A stretch of 61,606 nucleotides of DNA, from assembly GCF_900142145.1 (NCBI RefSeq), contig NZ_FQZV01000024.1, forward strand, positions 1 through 61,606, written 5' to 3'. Source of the DNA: Geosporobacter subterraneus DSM 17957 (lineage in GTDB: Bacteria; Bacillota; Clostridia; Peptostreptococcales; Thermotaleaceae). The position numbers were made by a program, and so were the translations under genes. Under the pieces are notes generated by a model, which was given only the letters and a program-made list of their open reading frames with translations, ran no database searches and had not been told where the DNA came from. Shown one piece after another: positions 8,977 to 18,331 of the stretch (its first letter is position 1; every line of letters begins with the position of its first letter).

Positions 8977-10860
8977 ATGGTTAGCAAAAATGTCTTTTTA
9001 CTGGGGGCTATCAACGGATTATTGGCATTTCTTCTAAGTATTTTCAGTTTACCATTTCAAGGAATCTTTGTTTTTATTGCCTTAGCAGCAGCACAGATAC
9101 TATTGTATAAGTTGCTCAATTTCGATAAACCACAGGCAAACATTGTGGTACAGACAGATAAATCTGAGGGAAGTCGAGAGGATAACTTGCTGGAGGTCTC
9201 AGAACAGCTGGCAATTGCTGCACAGAATTTGATTAATCTTTCCAATAAGAATGCAGAGGATGCAGGAAAGATGGAACAGTTGGCAAAAAATATGACAGAC
9301 AATGTTCGCCTGACAGCCAAAACTACCGAAGAGGTAAATGCAGGCATACAGCAATGGGCAGCCTCGTCGCAAATGGCCAGTGAACAAGCCAATAATATGC
9401 TGGCATTTACCAATGCATCCATGGAGCTCATTCAGAGCAGCAGAGATACGATCAAGGAGTCCAATGCTTTATTGATTCAGCTCGCAAAAGATATTGAAGG
9501 CTCTTTTCAATCCATAGAAGAACTTAAACCCATAACAGATCAAATTACGCAATTCTTAAGCAACATAGAGAATATCTCCAGTCAAACGAACCTGCTGGCT
9601 CTAAATGCAGCCATTGAAGCAGCACGGGCAGGTACTGCAGGAAAAGGTTTTTCCGTAGTAGCCGATGAAATACGCAAACTCTCTGACGAAAGCGCTCAGT
9701 TGACTGGAGAAATCAAAAAAGTAGTTACTTCTATCGGTCAGCGGATTGACAGAGTAAACCATGTTTTCTCTGCCAATATCAAGAAGATTTCAGGGGTAGG
9801 GGAAATCTCGCAGAAATCCTCCCAAGCTACCGCAGAAATTGAGAATAAGCTAAAAGATATTCAGCAGGCTGTGGCAGTTCTTTTTGAAACAGCTGAGAGC
9901 CAAGCGAAAACTGGGGATGAGATTTCCAGCTCTGCCCAACAAATTGCAAGCGTGGCAAATAGCTCAAAGGCTGTTGGAGACGCAACAATGGATTCGGTGC
10001 TTCATCAGCTGAAAAACAATAAGGAAATAACCCTTTTAGCGGGAGAACTTGGAAACCTAGCTTATGATTTACAGAAGACAGCTGTACAGTTTAAATCGGA
10101 CCATGAAGTATTCTTTGGCATTAATCCCATCGCCTCTCCGGAGCTGCGAAAGCAATATTTCGGTATTATTAATGAAGCTGCCAGACAGGCAGGTTTTAAA
10201 GCAAGAACTATCATTGTAAAGGACTATAATGCATTGGCAGAGGCCATGCAAAACAATATTATTGATGCAGGCTGGTTCTCGCCCTTTGCTTATGTCAATG
10301 CCAGAGACAAGGTAAACACAGAGCCTATTGCTATGGGTGTTTTAAATGGGCAGCCCTTTTACCACGGCTGCATCGTTACAAAAAAGAATAATGGCATCCA
10401 GCACTTGAAGGATTTAAAAGGCAAGGTTTTCGGATATGTAGATGTGAAATCCACTTCCGGATATGTCTATCCGAGATACTTATTAAAAGAAAATAACCTA
10501 AACCCCGATACTCTTTTTAAAGAGGTACAGTATCTTGGTACCCATAACAAGGTAATAGAAGCGGTTCTAAAGGGTGAGATTGATGGCGGCGCCACCTATG
10601 ATGTAGGGATTGGGGTAGCAGGAAAAAGCGGAATCAAAATCAATGATCTAAACATACTGGCGAAAACAGAACCTATTCCGGCTGATGCCATTGCCGTCAA
10701 TCCAAACCTTGCTAAGGAAAAGAAAGAAAAGCTGAAGCAGGCTTTCCTAAATTTAAAGCAAACAGAAGAAGGAAGGAGATTATTGACGAATTCCATCTTT
10801 ACAGACTTCATTCAAAATGATGATCAATATTATGATGTGATCCGAAAGGTATCTAAATAG
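8977..10860 (+). CDS. Chemoreceptor with a C-terminal PhnD-like binding domain
   Basis: The 627-residue protein begins with two closely spaced membrane helices (about residues 6-50) and no extracytoplasmic loop. A methyl-accepting signalling domain follows, with the hairpin tip [19 protein letters not shown] near residues 201-220. From about residue 375 it becomes a periplasmic-binding-protein fold of the PhnD type ([50 protein letters not shown]). The predicted topology puts this ligand domain in the cytoplasm, the reverse of a normal receptor. Ligands of PhnD relatives are phosphonates or phosphate compounds. A sigma-54 promoter and the glycerol neighbourhood suggest sensing of a phosphorylated metabolite. 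Confidence 0.85.
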   Translation: MVSKNVFLLGAINGLLAFLLSIFSLPFQGIFVFIALAAAQILLYKLLNFDKPQANIVVQTDKSEGSREDNLLEVSEQLAIAAQNLINLSNKNAEDAGKMEQLAKNMTDNVRLTAKTTEEVNAGIQQWAASSQMASEQANNMLAFTNASMELIQSSRDTIKESNALLIQLAKDIEGSFQSIEELKPITDQITQFLSNIENISSQTNLLALNAAIEAARAGTAGKGFSVVADEIRKLSDESAQLTGEIKKVVTSIGQRIDRVNHVFSANIKKISGVGEISQKSSQATAEIENKLKDIQQAVAVLFETAESQAKTGDEISSSAQQIASVANSSKAVGDATMDSVLHQLKNNKEITLLAGELGNLAYDLQKTAVQFKSDHEVFFGINPIASPELRKQYFGIINEAARQAGFKARTIIVKDYNALAEAMQNNIIDAGWFSPFAYVNARDKVNTEPIAMGVLNGQPFYHGCIVTKKNNGIQHLKDLKGKVFGYVDVKSTSGYVYPRYLLKENNLNPDTLFKEVQYLGTHNKVIEAVLKGEIDGGATYDVGIGVAGKSGIKINDLNILAKTEPIPADAIAVNPNLAKEKKEKLKQAFLNLKQTEEGRRLLTNSIFTDFIQNDDQYYDVIRKVSK

Positions 10861-10863
10861 GGA

Positions 10864-10912
10864 AAAATAATAGGAACTGCATTTCAGCGTGAAATGCAGT
10901 TCCTATTATTTT
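10864..10912. terminator. Bidirectional terminator between convergent genes
   Basis: A perfect 22-bp stem (10864-10885 with 10891-10912) with loop AGCGT starts with AAAA and ends with TTTT, so it can serve both strands. It overlaps the stop codon of the minus-strand lipoprotein gene. Confidence 0.9.
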
Positions 10913-11565
10913 AAAGCATTCTTTACTGCATGAATAAAGCCTTGAGAAGAAGCAGTAGCACCAGCAACCACATCTACATCTGTACTCTGCTGCTCAATCA
11001 TCACTTTTGAAAGATGCTTAAAGGCATTTTGTGCGAGATTTTCGGTGTCTTCATGGGACAGAACAATAATCTGGTCAAGGTAACCATTTACAACGGTTAC
11101 CTGTACCTTTACAGGTCCTTCGTTTCCTTCACCGGAACCTTTGTATGTACCATTTTTATATTGTCCCTCAGGCTGTATGTCTTTTGAAGGTTCGGCTACG
11201 GGTTCTTTCATAGTAGGAGATTGACCGTTGTGAACTTCTAGTTTAGGCTGAGGTGATGCAGATTGAGGTGAAACATTGGAAGACACTTGTTTTGGGATAT
11301 CCGTCTTTTCCTTAGCACCTTTAGTGTTTGATAGAGGTTCGATAGGTGCAGCCTGTTGTGGCGGTTGGACAGGAGATACCTCGACTTCTTTAGGTTTTTC
11401 CTGAACCTCTATAGCCTCCTCCACAGGCTGTTTAGATACTTCGGTGGATACATGAATATTTTGATTTGTGGTTTCCGGCTGTTCCGACGATTTGATATTG
11501 CTGCACCCTGCTAATAAGATTACTGCAAAAAGGATGTACACCAAATTTTTTAAGATATGCAACAT
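10906..11565 (-). CDS. Lipoprotein with FMN-binding domain
   Basis: The 219-residue protein has a lipoprotein signal ending in LLAGC, a long Pro/Gln/Glu-rich linker (about residues 25-130), and a C-terminal FMN_bind domain (YKNGTYKGSGEG to the end). The GATASS motif near the end is the usual site of covalent flavin attachment to threonine. The start at 11565 is chosen because GGAGGG precedes it; the open frame continues upstream through promoter sequence. It probably acts in electron transfer on the outer face of the membrane. A Fur-like box lies in its promoter. Confidence 0.85.
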   Translation of the reverse strand: MLHILKNLVYILFAVILLAGCSNIKSSEQPETTNQNIHVSTEVSKQPVEEAIEVQEKPKEVEVSPVQPPQQAAPIEPLSNTKGAKEKTDIPKQVSSNVSPQSASPQPKLEVHNGQSPTMKEPVAEPSKDIQPEGQYKNGTYKGSGEGNEGPVKVQVTVVNGYLDQIIVLSHEDTENLAQNAFKHLSKVMIEQQSTDVDVVAGATASSQGFIHAVKNALK

Positions 11566-11588
11566 GAAAATCCCTCCTGTCAAATAAA

Positions 11589-11603
11589 CGATAATGATTA
11601 TCA
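11589..11603. promoter_or_regulatory. Fur-box-like operator
   Basis: CGATAATGATTATCA agrees with the 7-1-7 Fur consensus TGATAATNATTATCA at all but the first of the 14 specified bases. It lies about 25 bases upstream of the lipoprotein start codon, where bound repressor would block transcription. Confidence 0.65.
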
Positions 11604-11692
11604 TTAATACTGAACTATCGTAACATTTTATATGTACTATTGTCAAATATTTTATTTGAAAAAGGTAAGTAAGAAATTATGAATCAATTAAT

Positions 11693-11722
11693 AAAAGAGT
11701 ACACCAAGCGGTGTACTCTTTT
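11693..11722. terminator. Bidirectional terminator after argH
   Basis: AAAAGAGTACACC pairs perfectly with GGTGTACTCTTTT around AAGC. On the minus strand it follows the argH stop by about 60 bases. Confidence 0.85.
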
Positions 11723-11784
11723 GAGGAGAAATACCTATATATGAGAAGTGGGGACCTACATATATAGTAGACAGTTATTTTGAT

Positions 11785-13161
11785 TTATAAGGATGCTGTA
11801 TAGGCTCTAGCCTTTTCTATCATAATTTTCACATTCTCCGGTGCAGTAGATCCCTTAGAAACCTTAGAAGCAATACAATGCTCCGCAGTTATGACTGGGA
11901 AGATATCCTCTGCAAAGTCAGGGGAGAAGCTCAGAAATTCTTCTATAGTCAAATCCTCTATGGCTTTTTGCACCTGGATGCAGTACAATACCATTTTTCC
12001 CACTACTTCATGGGCGCTTCTGAAGGGTAGTCCCTTCTTTACCAGATAATCAGCTACATCGGTAGCGTTCATGAAGCCTTCTCTGGTGGCCTTTTTCATC
12101 TTATCTTTGCGGATCTTCATGGTTGTAACCATGGCATCGAATATTTCAAGGCAATCCTTCAGGTTTTCAACCGTATCAAAGAGAGGCGGTTTATCCTCCT
12201 GCATGTCTTTATTATAAGCAAGGGGAAGGGCTTTCATAATTGTTAGGATGTTGGTAAGATTGCCATAAATTCTACCGGTTTTTCCACGGATCAGCTCCGC
12301 CACATCAGGGTTTTTCTTCTGAGGCATGATGCTGCTTCCGGTACTATAGGCATCATCCATTTCTACAAACTGGAATTCTGCAGAGCTCCATAATATTAAT
12401 TCTTCACAGAAGCGGCTTAAATGCATCATCACCAAAGAAGCATCGCTGATAAACTCGATGACGAAATCCCGATCACTAACAGCATCCAGGGAGTTATCAC
12501 AGTAAGCAGAAAAACCTAATTCTGCTGTTAAGAAATCACGGTCAGTGGCATAGGTGGTGCCTGCTAAGGCGCCTGCACCCAGGGGCATAATGTTCACCCT
12601 TTTATAGCAGTCCTTTAATCTTTCATAATCTCTTTTAAACATTTGAAAGTAAGCCATCATATGGTAACCGAAGGTAATGGGCTGGGCACGCTGCAGATGG
12701 GTATATCCCGGCATTACTGTTTCTACATGATTGTCAGCCAAATCGGTTAAACTTATCAACAACTTTTTTAACAATCCACAGATGATTTCTATTTCTTCAC
12801 GCAAATACAGACGGATATCCACAGCTACCTGATCGTTACGGCTTCTTGCTGTGTGAAGTTTTTTTCCTGCATCACCGATTTTATCGGTCAGCAGCTTTTC
12901 AATGTTCATATGGATATCCTCGTAGGCCAGTTGAAACTCAACCTGGCCGCTTTCAATATCCTCGAGGACGGACTGCAAACCTTCTACGATTTTTTGTGCT
13001 TCTGCTGGAGTAATAATCTGAGATTTGCCCAGCATTTTAGCATGAGCAATGCTTCCCATAATATCTACCTTGTAAAGCTTTTGGTCAAATCCAATGGAGG
13101 CATTAAATTGATCTACCAGTGATGCAGTTTCTTTGGAGAAACGTCCTCCCCAAAGCTTCAT
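11785..13161 (-). CDS. argH: Argininosuccinate lyase
   Basis: The 458-residue member of the fumarase/aspartase superfamily cleaves argininosuccinate to arginine and fumarate. The signature [12 protein letters not shown], the [10 protein letters not shown] segment and [11 protein letters not shown] are intact. It overlaps argG by four bases, so the two are translationally coupled. The promoter is the ARG-box promoter before argG. Confidence 0.98.
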   Translation of the reverse strand: MKLWGGRFSKETASLVDQFNASIGFDQKLYKVDIMGSIAHAKMLGKSQIITPAEAQKIVEGLQSVLEDIESGQVEFQLAYEDIHMNIEKLLTDKIGDAGKKLHTARSRNDQVAVDIRLYLREEIEIICGLLKKLLISLTDLADNHVETVMPGYTHLQRAQPITFGYHMMAYFQMFKRDYERLKDCYKRVNIMPLGAGALAGTTYATDRDFLTAELGFSAYCDNSLDAVSDRDFVIEFISDASLVMMHLSRFCEELILWSSAEFQFVEMDDAYSTGSSIMPQKKNPDVAELIRGKTGRIYGNLTNILTIMKALPLAYNKDMQEDKPPLFDTVENLKDCLEIFDAMVTTMKIRKDKMKKATREGFMNATDVADYLVKKGLPFRSAHEVVGKMVLYCIQVQKAIEDLTIEEFLSFSPDFAEDIFPVITAEHCIASKVSKGSTAPENVKIMIEKARAYTASL

Positions 13162-14393
13162 ATAGCTTTCTTCTCCTTCTTTTGCTCCTGCTGCATTTGG
13201 CTGTACATTAAGGAACGGATGGTAATCGGCAGGGCAAACAGATTGATAAAGCCTTCCGCATCTTTCTGGTTATAAACATGATCTTCTCCAAAGGTAACAA
13301 ATTCTTCATTATATAAGGAATAAGGGGATGCCGAAGCTACTGCTGCACAAGTACCCTTATAAAGCTTCAGCTTAACTTTACCGGTTACAACCTGCTGTGT
13401 ACTATCTACAAATTGATCCAGTGCTTCCTTCAGCGGCGTAAACCATAATCCGTCATATACCAATTGGGCATATTTTTCAGATACAGTTTTCTTAAAGCTC
13501 ATGGTTGCACGATCCAGGGTCAGCTTCTCCAATGCTTTGTGGGCCTGAAATAAAATCGTACCGCCGGGAGTTTCATAAATTCCTCTGGATTTCATACCGA
13601 CCAAACGATTTTCTACAATATCGATAATGCCGACGCCGTGGGCGCCGCCGATTTGATTGAGCTTGTGGATCATATCAATAGGATTGTATTTAACCCCATC
13701 TACAGCCACAGGAACGCCTTTTTCAAATTCTACTTCCACATAAGCTGGTGTATCCGGTGCTTTCTCAGGGGCTACCCCCATCATGTAAATGCTGTTATCG
13801 TGCTCGTTCCATGGATTTTCAAGATTTCCACCCTCGTGGCTTAAGTGCCAGATATTTCTGTCACGGCTGTAGATATCTTTCTTTGTTACAGGAATCGGAA
13901 TATTGTGTTCTATCGCATAATCTACACAGTCTTCACGGGATTTTAAATTCCAAATTCTCCAAGGAGCAATAATTTTCAAGTGTGGGTTTAGGGCTTTGAT
14001 GGTTGCTTCAAAACGCACTTGGTCATTACCTTTACCGGTAGCGCCATGGGCAATGGCAACTGCCCCCTCTTTTTCGGCTATTTCTACCAGCTTTTTAGCA
14101 ATGAGTGGTCGCGCAAAAGAAGTTCCAAGTAAGTAGTCATCCTCATAAACTGCACCGGCCTTCAGGGTTGGGAAAATATAGTCTGTAATAAATTCCTCTG
14201 TTACATCTACCACATAGGCTTTGGAAGCACCGGTAGCCAGGGCTTTTTTCTTAACTGCGATCAAATCTTCTTCCTGACCTACATCTACACATACGGCAAT
14301 AACTTCATAACCATAGTTTATTTCTAACCACTTCAATATAACCGATGTATCTAGGCCACCGGAATATGCCAATACAACTTTTTGTTTTTCCAT
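13158..14393 (-). CDS. argG: Argininosuccinate synthase
   Basis: The 411-residue ATP-pyrophosphatase-type enzyme joins citrulline and aspartate. [11 protein letters not shown] forms the ATP-binding loop near the N-terminus, and SREDCVDYA and DNSIYMMG are family blocks. AAGGAGG precedes ATG. The ornithine carbamoyltransferase needed to make citrulline is not in this window, though carAB is at 46093-50381. The C-terminal tail ([13 protein letters not shown]) is longer and more charged than usual. Confidence 0.98.
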   Translation of the reverse strand: MEKQKVVLAYSGGLDTSVILKWLEINYGYEVIAVCVDVGQEEDLIAVKKKALATGASKAYVVDVTEEFITDYIFPTLKAGAVYEDDYLLGTSFARPLIAKKLVEIAEKEGAVAIAHGATGKGNDQVRFEATIKALNPHLKIIAPWRIWNLKSREDCVDYAIEHNIPIPVTKKDIYSRDRNIWHLSHEGGNLENPWNEHDNSIYMMGVAPEKAPDTPAYVEVEFEKGVPVAVDGVKYNPIDMIHKLNQIGGAHGVGIIDIVENRLVGMKSRGIYETPGGTILFQAHKALEKLTLDRATMSFKKTVSEKYAQLVYDGLWFTPLKEALDQFVDSTQQVVTGKVKLKLYKGTCAAVASASPYSLYNEEFVTFGEDHVYNQKDAEGFINLFALPITIRSLMYSQMQQEQKKEKKAI

Positions 14394-14431
14394 GAATAAA
14401 AACCTCCTTAAAATAATTGATGCTAATACAT

Positions 14432-14462
14432 ATTATAAACGGAATTGTATTTTCATGCAATA
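14432..14462 (-). promoter_or_regulatory. argGH promoter with ARG-box-like motif over the -35
   Basis: On the minus strand TTGCAT (14460-14455) and TATAAT (14437-14432) are 17 bases apart. The -35 lies inside TATTGCATGAAAATACAA, which resembles motifs at 42497, 42533 and 45353. Binding by an ArgR repressor would block polymerase. Confidence 0.65.
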
Positions 14463-14546
14463 TAAATATGCAAATTATTTTATAAAAATACATAAAAATA
14501 TTTTTGGATTTTCAGAATGAAATTCTTTATGGTTAGGAGGTGCGCC

Positions 14547-14597
14547 ATGGAATCTAAGGAGGATTTCAAAAGAATAAAATTCTGTATTTATGCATAA
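14547..14597 (+). CDS. 16-residue micro-ORF
   Basis: ATG follows TAGGAGGTGCGCC, a strong ribosome site, and opens a 16-codon frame, MESKEDFKRIKFCIYA, that ends in TAA. No relative is recognised. It could be a leader peptide for the transcript running toward the T-box-like sequence at 14672, or chance. Confidence 0.3.
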   Translation: MESKEDFKRIKFCIYA

Positions 14598-14671
14598 TGA
14601 TGTATAATTTGGGGAGTGAAGGATTATGGAAGTTTCGTATAATCATTTATAACAAAAATTTTCCTATAAAA

Positions 14672-14708
14672 GAATGGTGAGACCGCGGTAGAATAACCTT
14701 CTCGGCTT
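14672..14708 (+). promoter_or_regulatory. T-box-like antiterminator remnant
   Basis: GGTGAGACCGCGG aligns with the T-box core GGTGGTACCGCGG at 11 of 13 bases without gaps, and ATAACCTTCTCGG follows as in real T-boxes. However no convincing stem I, specifier or terminator with a T-tract is seen, and no synthetase or amino-acid gene follows. It is probably a decayed T-box. Confidence 0.3.
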
Positions 14709-14816
14709 AGATTTAGAAAAATTCTTATATGTTTTTTGAAACCATGTATAAGGTTTCACCCTTAGGCAACACTGATGAATGAAGGAGACAAAAGTGATTC
14801 CTGCAAATAAACCTTA

Positions 14817-14999
14817 TTGTATTCATTAACTTTGCAGCAGGAAAGAGAAAATAGAAGAAAATATTGCAATTATATTGGAGATGCCCTTGGAATGCATGCA
14901 AGAATTGTGAAGGAAATGAGCAAAATACTTGTATGCATTGACAACGGTATGGGATTACTATACAATGAATATAAGGAAAAACCTTTGCCTACCAGATAA
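14817..14999 (+). pseudogene. Hypothetical fragment, perhaps HPr-like remnant
   Basis: A 60-codon frame opening with TTG has no ribosome site of its own. GAAGGAG at 14781 instead serves a GTG (14794) in another frame that stops after 11 codons, which would fit a frameshifted gene. The segment GDALGMHARIVKEMSK is weakly like the active-site region of HPr (GLHARPA). Nothing else is recognisable. Confidence 0.2.
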
Positions 15000-15015
15000 A
15001 CCATAGCTGGTAGGC
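14987..15015. repeat. Inverted repeat before the GntR gene
   Basis: GCCTACCAG (14987-14995) and CTGGTAGGC (15007-15015) are perfect inverted repeats around a TAA stop. AAAATATT follows instead of a T-run, so it is a weak terminator or an operator for the regulator 30 bases downstream. Confidence 0.4.
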
Positions 15016-15044
15016 AAAATATTAGTGAGGACATGGAGGACATT

Positions 15045-15716
15045 ATGGGAAGAGATCTGTTAAACGATGATCAAGCCGGAAGATTATCCTTGACTTCTAA
15101 GATTTTTAACATCTTAAGAGATGATATATTAAATGAAAAATATAAAGAAGGCGAAAAACTTATAGAGGCAAAGCTGGCAGAGGAACTTGGAGTGAGTCGT
15201 ACTCCTGTAAGAGAGGCCCTTAAACAACTGGAACTGGATGGAATCGTAGAAAACATCCCAAATAGAGGCGTGGTGGTCAAGGGGATCACAAAACAGGATA
15301 TTCAGGATATTTTTACAATTCGTATTGCCATAGAAGGTATTGCGGCGGCTTGGGCCGCGGAAAGAATCACTGATGAAGAGATTCAAAACTTAAAAGAAAT
15401 CTTTGAATTAATGGAGTTTTATGCTTATAAGAAGGACTTGGAAAAGGTGGCAGAGTTAAATACCCGTTTTCATGAAGCCATCTATCGGGCAACAAAAAGC
15501 CGATATTTAGAGCAGGTACTGAGGGACTTCCAGTATTATATGAAAAAAACGAGAAGAAGATCCCTTCAAGTGGAGGGTAGAGTAGAACATGCCCTTAAGG
15601 AGCACCGGGAAGTACTGGAGGCCTTCATTGCAAGGGATAAGGAAAGGGCACAGAAAACCCTATCAGAGCATGTAAACAATTCAAAGAAAAATGTAGAAAG
15701 ACTACTGAGCAAGTAG
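15045..15716 (+). CDS. GntR family regulator (FadR subfamily)
   Basis: The roughly 223-residue protein has an N-terminal winged helix (EAKLAEELGVSRTPVREALKQLE, shown from residue ~40) and an all-helical FCD effector domain with conserved Arg/Asp/His positions (TIRIAIEG, LNTRFHEAIY, HREVLEA). ATG at 15045 is preferred, since GGAGG is five bases before it; ATG at 15033 is in frame. The ligand cannot be told; FCD regulators usually bind small carboxylates or sugars acids. It lies upstream of the peptidase-permease operon and may control it. Confidence 0.85.
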   Translation: MGRDLLNDDQAGRLSLTSKIFNILRDDILNEKYKEGEKLIEAKLAEELGVSRTPVREALKQLELDGIVENIPNRGVVVKGITKQDIQDIFTIRIAIEGIAAAWAAERITDEEIQNLKEIFELMEFYAYKKDLEKVAELNTRFHEAIYRATKSRYLEQVLRDFQYYMKKTRRRSLQVEGRVEHALKEHREVLEAFIARDKERAQKTLSEHVNNSKKNVERLLSK

Positions 15717-15730
15717 TCTTTTTTTTTTCA
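15697..15730 (+). terminator. Terminator after the GntR gene
   Basis: AAAGACTACT pairs with AGTAGTCTTT across the stop codon, followed by about ten T residues. Confidence 0.85.
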
Positions 15731-15746
15731 TCCTAAGGACGATTCT

Positions 15747-15772
15747 TGTCAAAGGAACTAGTCCCCTTGACA
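15747..15772. promoter_or_regulatory. Inverted repeat TGTCAA/TTGACA, candidate operator
   Basis: TGTCAA (15747-15752) and TTGACA (15767-15772) are inverted copies with nested GG/CC pairs. The site lies between the GntR gene and the promoter of the peptidase-permease operon. Confidence 0.35.
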
Positions 15773-15798
15773 GATTTGAAATATTCTTTTACAAAACT

Positions 15799-15827
15799 TT
15801 GCCAGATCAAGAATTAACCGTTATAAT
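15799..15827 (+). promoter_or_regulatory. Promoter of the peptidase-permease operon
   Basis: TTGCCA (15799-15804) and TATAAT (15822-15827) are 17 bases apart, 69 bases before the chosen ATG at 15896. Confidence 0.65.
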
Positions 15828-15895
15828 AATATTGAGAAGAATTGAAATATTTAACAAAAATTTCTTTTATTGGTGTGACAGAAAGAAGGGTTTTG

Positions 15896-18331
15896 ATGAA
15901 AAGGGAATGGGATGTGGGGATTTTAGGAAAAAGAAGAGGGATAATAGGTCTGACTCTAGGGGTAGGACTTATTTTTTGCGTGTTTTTTTTGTTTGTAAGT
16001 CAGTCCTTTGATGAAACATTATTTCAGGTAGATCGCGTATATGACCATATTGAGGAACTGGCTAAACCTGAGTACGAAGGGCGGCAGCCCGGAACAGAAG
16101 GGAATCAGCGGGCACTGGAATACGTAGCTGATTATTTTAAAGAGATTGGTGTGGTACCGGGAGGTGAAAATGGTACCTATTTTCAGTCCTTTGAAGCAAT
16201 GGTTCCTTATTACAGCATTGAGCCCTTTTTTTATGTACTGGATCAGAGGGGAGAGGTTATTCAGCGTTATAGAATCCGTGAAGATTATCGGGATTCTCAT
16301 CAGGGAAGAGGCTTTGTTGAAGGTGAGTTGATGTATTTAAACCAGCATATGATCTTTTACGAAAGTGAAGTGCTGAAAGATAAAATTGTTTTAGTGGATG
16401 TCCTGCTGCGGCAGGAGGACGTCCAATATGCAAAAAAATCAGGAGTAAAAGCTATTGTCTATACAGTTTATAAAGATCGATGGATTGTGGCGGAACCAGT
16501 CAAGATGACGAAAGCCTCAGGCAATATAATGAGGCTGGATGATGAGGGGATCATTATTCACGGAATGGAAGTGCCTACATTTATGCAGCTAAAGAGCTAC
16601 GCAGATAGGGGCTGCCGTAGTACTATCGGTTATGAATATGCATTTCGAAAGGTTAAAACTGCCAATATATTGGGAAGGATTGACGGAAAAAACAAGGATG
16701 GGGGCTATATAGTTTTCTCTGCCCATATTGACCATGTTGGGAAAGAGTATGATGGAAGATATTTCCCCGGTGCTTTAGACGATGCCTCTGGTATGGCCAT
16801 GGTGATGGAGCTGGCAAGGGTGATAAAGGAGCAGAAAACTCCACCAAATAAAACCATTCTCTTTGCAGGCTGGAATCATGAAGAAGGCGGGATTGTAGGA
16901 TCCAATTACTATGTAAATCATCCCATCTATCCTTTGGAAAAAACTCAGGTCATTCAACTGGATTGTATCGGCTTTAGGGGTATGCAGGAATTGCTCTTTG
17001 CTTCCGGGGGAAGAAAAGGGGAAATACTGCGCAGCCGATTCCGCCAAATAGGGGAAATATCCAAACTTAAAGTTACAGAAAATAATTTTATGGCCAGTGA
17101 TCATGCACCTTTTGTGCAAAAAGCTGTGCCGGCAGTACTGATCATGGACAATTTATGGAATATAAAGGAAGAAAATCCTTTACATACCTATGGGGATACC
17201 ACCGATGTCATTAGCAAAGAGAACCTTGACAAGGTAGGTGGTGTTCTTTTGTCCTATATTCAGAACGAAGCCTATGGACAGGGCTTTATTCAGGATTTCT
17301 ATCCGCAAGAAAGACTGCTGTTGAGTCTGCTGGCCCTCGTTGGCATTTGTATTTATTTGGTTTATCGTCTCAATCTTGTTATGCCTAATCAAAGAATTGG
17401 AAAGGCTGCTATTGAAGATATCTATTATTCCGTACCCTACCGATTGACTGCGAAGCTGTTTCACTATATTTTCCTTATAGGTACGGTGACTTTTTTACTG
17501 GTCTTTATCTCCAATATTCCTACGGATTTTAATTTGCTAGTGGAAAATGGAGAGATCTATACAAATTTTTCTATCTCTTTGATTACTCAAAAAAGCATTC
17601 TTTATATCCGGGATCTCTTAACAGGGGGGTTGGGAAAGTCATTAAGAAATATCAGTGTGCTGCGGATTATTCAAACATCTTTTTTCAAAAGTATGAAGCT
17701 AATCTTAAGTACCTTGTGTCTTTCTGTTGTTATTGGAATGGTAAAAGGAATTCTGGACGGATATAGGGATAAAGAGAAGGGCAGCCTTCGAGCCCTCGGT
17801 ACCATTGGGGCTTTGTCTGTACCGGATGTACTGGTTGTGATGATCGTTCAAATTCTTATGGTTTGGATGCATAAGCAACAGATTTTAGAACCCATTATGG
17901 TTACAGAGACCATGCGTAAATTTGTCATTCCTCTCATCTGCCTATCTGTAGTGCCAAGTGTCTATATCTCCAGGATTACGGCAGTAGCCCTGCAGGAGGA
18001 AATGAAAAAGGATTATGTGAAAGCTGCAAAGGCCAGAGGGCTTTCACGAAATAAGATATTAATTTCCCATCTTTTGATAGGGGCAGTCATGAAGGTAATC
18101 GATTCTCTGGTTTCAGTTATTCCTATTCTTTTATCCAATCTGATACTGGTAGAATACGTCTTTCATTATCCCGGCGTGATTTATATGCTGTTGAAAGCTT
18201 ATCAAGAGCAGGATGCCACTACCTTTATCGGTTTAGCCTTTGCCCTTGGCGGCATGTATGTGCTGTTTAGTTTAGCTTTTAAAGTAATTGCTTATGGGAT
18301 AAATCCTCTAAAAAGGGAGGGAGCCTATTGA
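15896..18331 (+). CDS. Fusion of an M28 aminopeptidase domain and a DppB-type ABC permease
   Basis: The 811-residue protein has one N-terminal membrane helix (about 14-36), an extracytoplasmic M28 metallopeptidase domain (about 45-465), and then a DppB-like permease (about 475-811). All M28 zinc and catalytic residues are visible: His277 and Asp279 (AHIDH), Asp295 (GALDDASG), Glu329-Glu330 (NHEEGG), Asp356 and His403 (SDHAPF). The permease carries the EAA loop EEMKKDYVKAAKARGLS near residue 700. ATG at 15896 follows AAGAAGGG; the frame is open upstream to 15842. The peptidase would release amino acids or short peptides at the mouth of its own transporter. The next gene overlaps by four bases. 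Confidence 0.88.
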   Translation: MKREWDVGILGKRRGIIGLTLGVGLIFCVFFLFVSQSFDETLFQVDRVYDHIEELAKPEYEGRQPGTEGNQRALEYVADYFKEIGVVPGGENGTYFQSFEAMVPYYSIEPFFYVLDQRGEVIQRYRIREDYRDSHQGRGFVEGELMYLNQHMIFYESEVLKDKIVLVDVLLRQEDVQYAKKSGVKAIVYTVYKDRWIVAEPVKMTKASGNIMRLDDEGIIIHGMEVPTFMQLKSYADRGCRSTIGYEYAFRKVKTANILGRIDGKNKDGGYIVFSAHIDHVGKEYDGRYFPGALDDASGMAMVMELARVIKEQKTPPNKTILFAGWNHEEGGIVGSNYYVNHPIYPLEKTQVIQLDCIGFRGMQELLFASGGRKGEILRSRFRQIGEISKLKVTENNFMASDHAPFVQKAVPAVLIMDNLWNIKEENPLHTYGDTTDVISKENLDKVGGVLLSYIQNEAYGQGFIQDFYPQERLLLSLLALVGICIYLVYRLNLVMPNQRIGKAAIEDIYYSVPYRLTAKLFHYIFLIGTVTFLLVFISNIPTDFNLLVENGEIYTNFSISLITQKSILYIRDLLTGGLGKSLRNISVLRIIQTSFFKSMKLILSTLCLSVVIGMVKGILDGYRDKEKGSLRALGTIGALSVPDVLVVMIVQILMVWMHKQQILEPIMVTETMRKFVIPLICLSVVPSVYISRITAVALQEEMKKDYVKAAKARGLSRNKILISHLLIGAVMKVIDSLVSVIPILLSNLILVEYVFHYPGVIYMLLKAYQEQDATTFIGLAFALGGMYVLFSLAFKVIAYGINPLKREGAY

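Noticed and set aside
15842-15895. N-terminal extension MKYLTKISFIGVTERRVL of the peptidase-permease fusion.
   Set aside because: There is no ribosome site for it, whereas AAGAAGGG is correctly placed before ATG 15896, and the signal-anchor begins after it.
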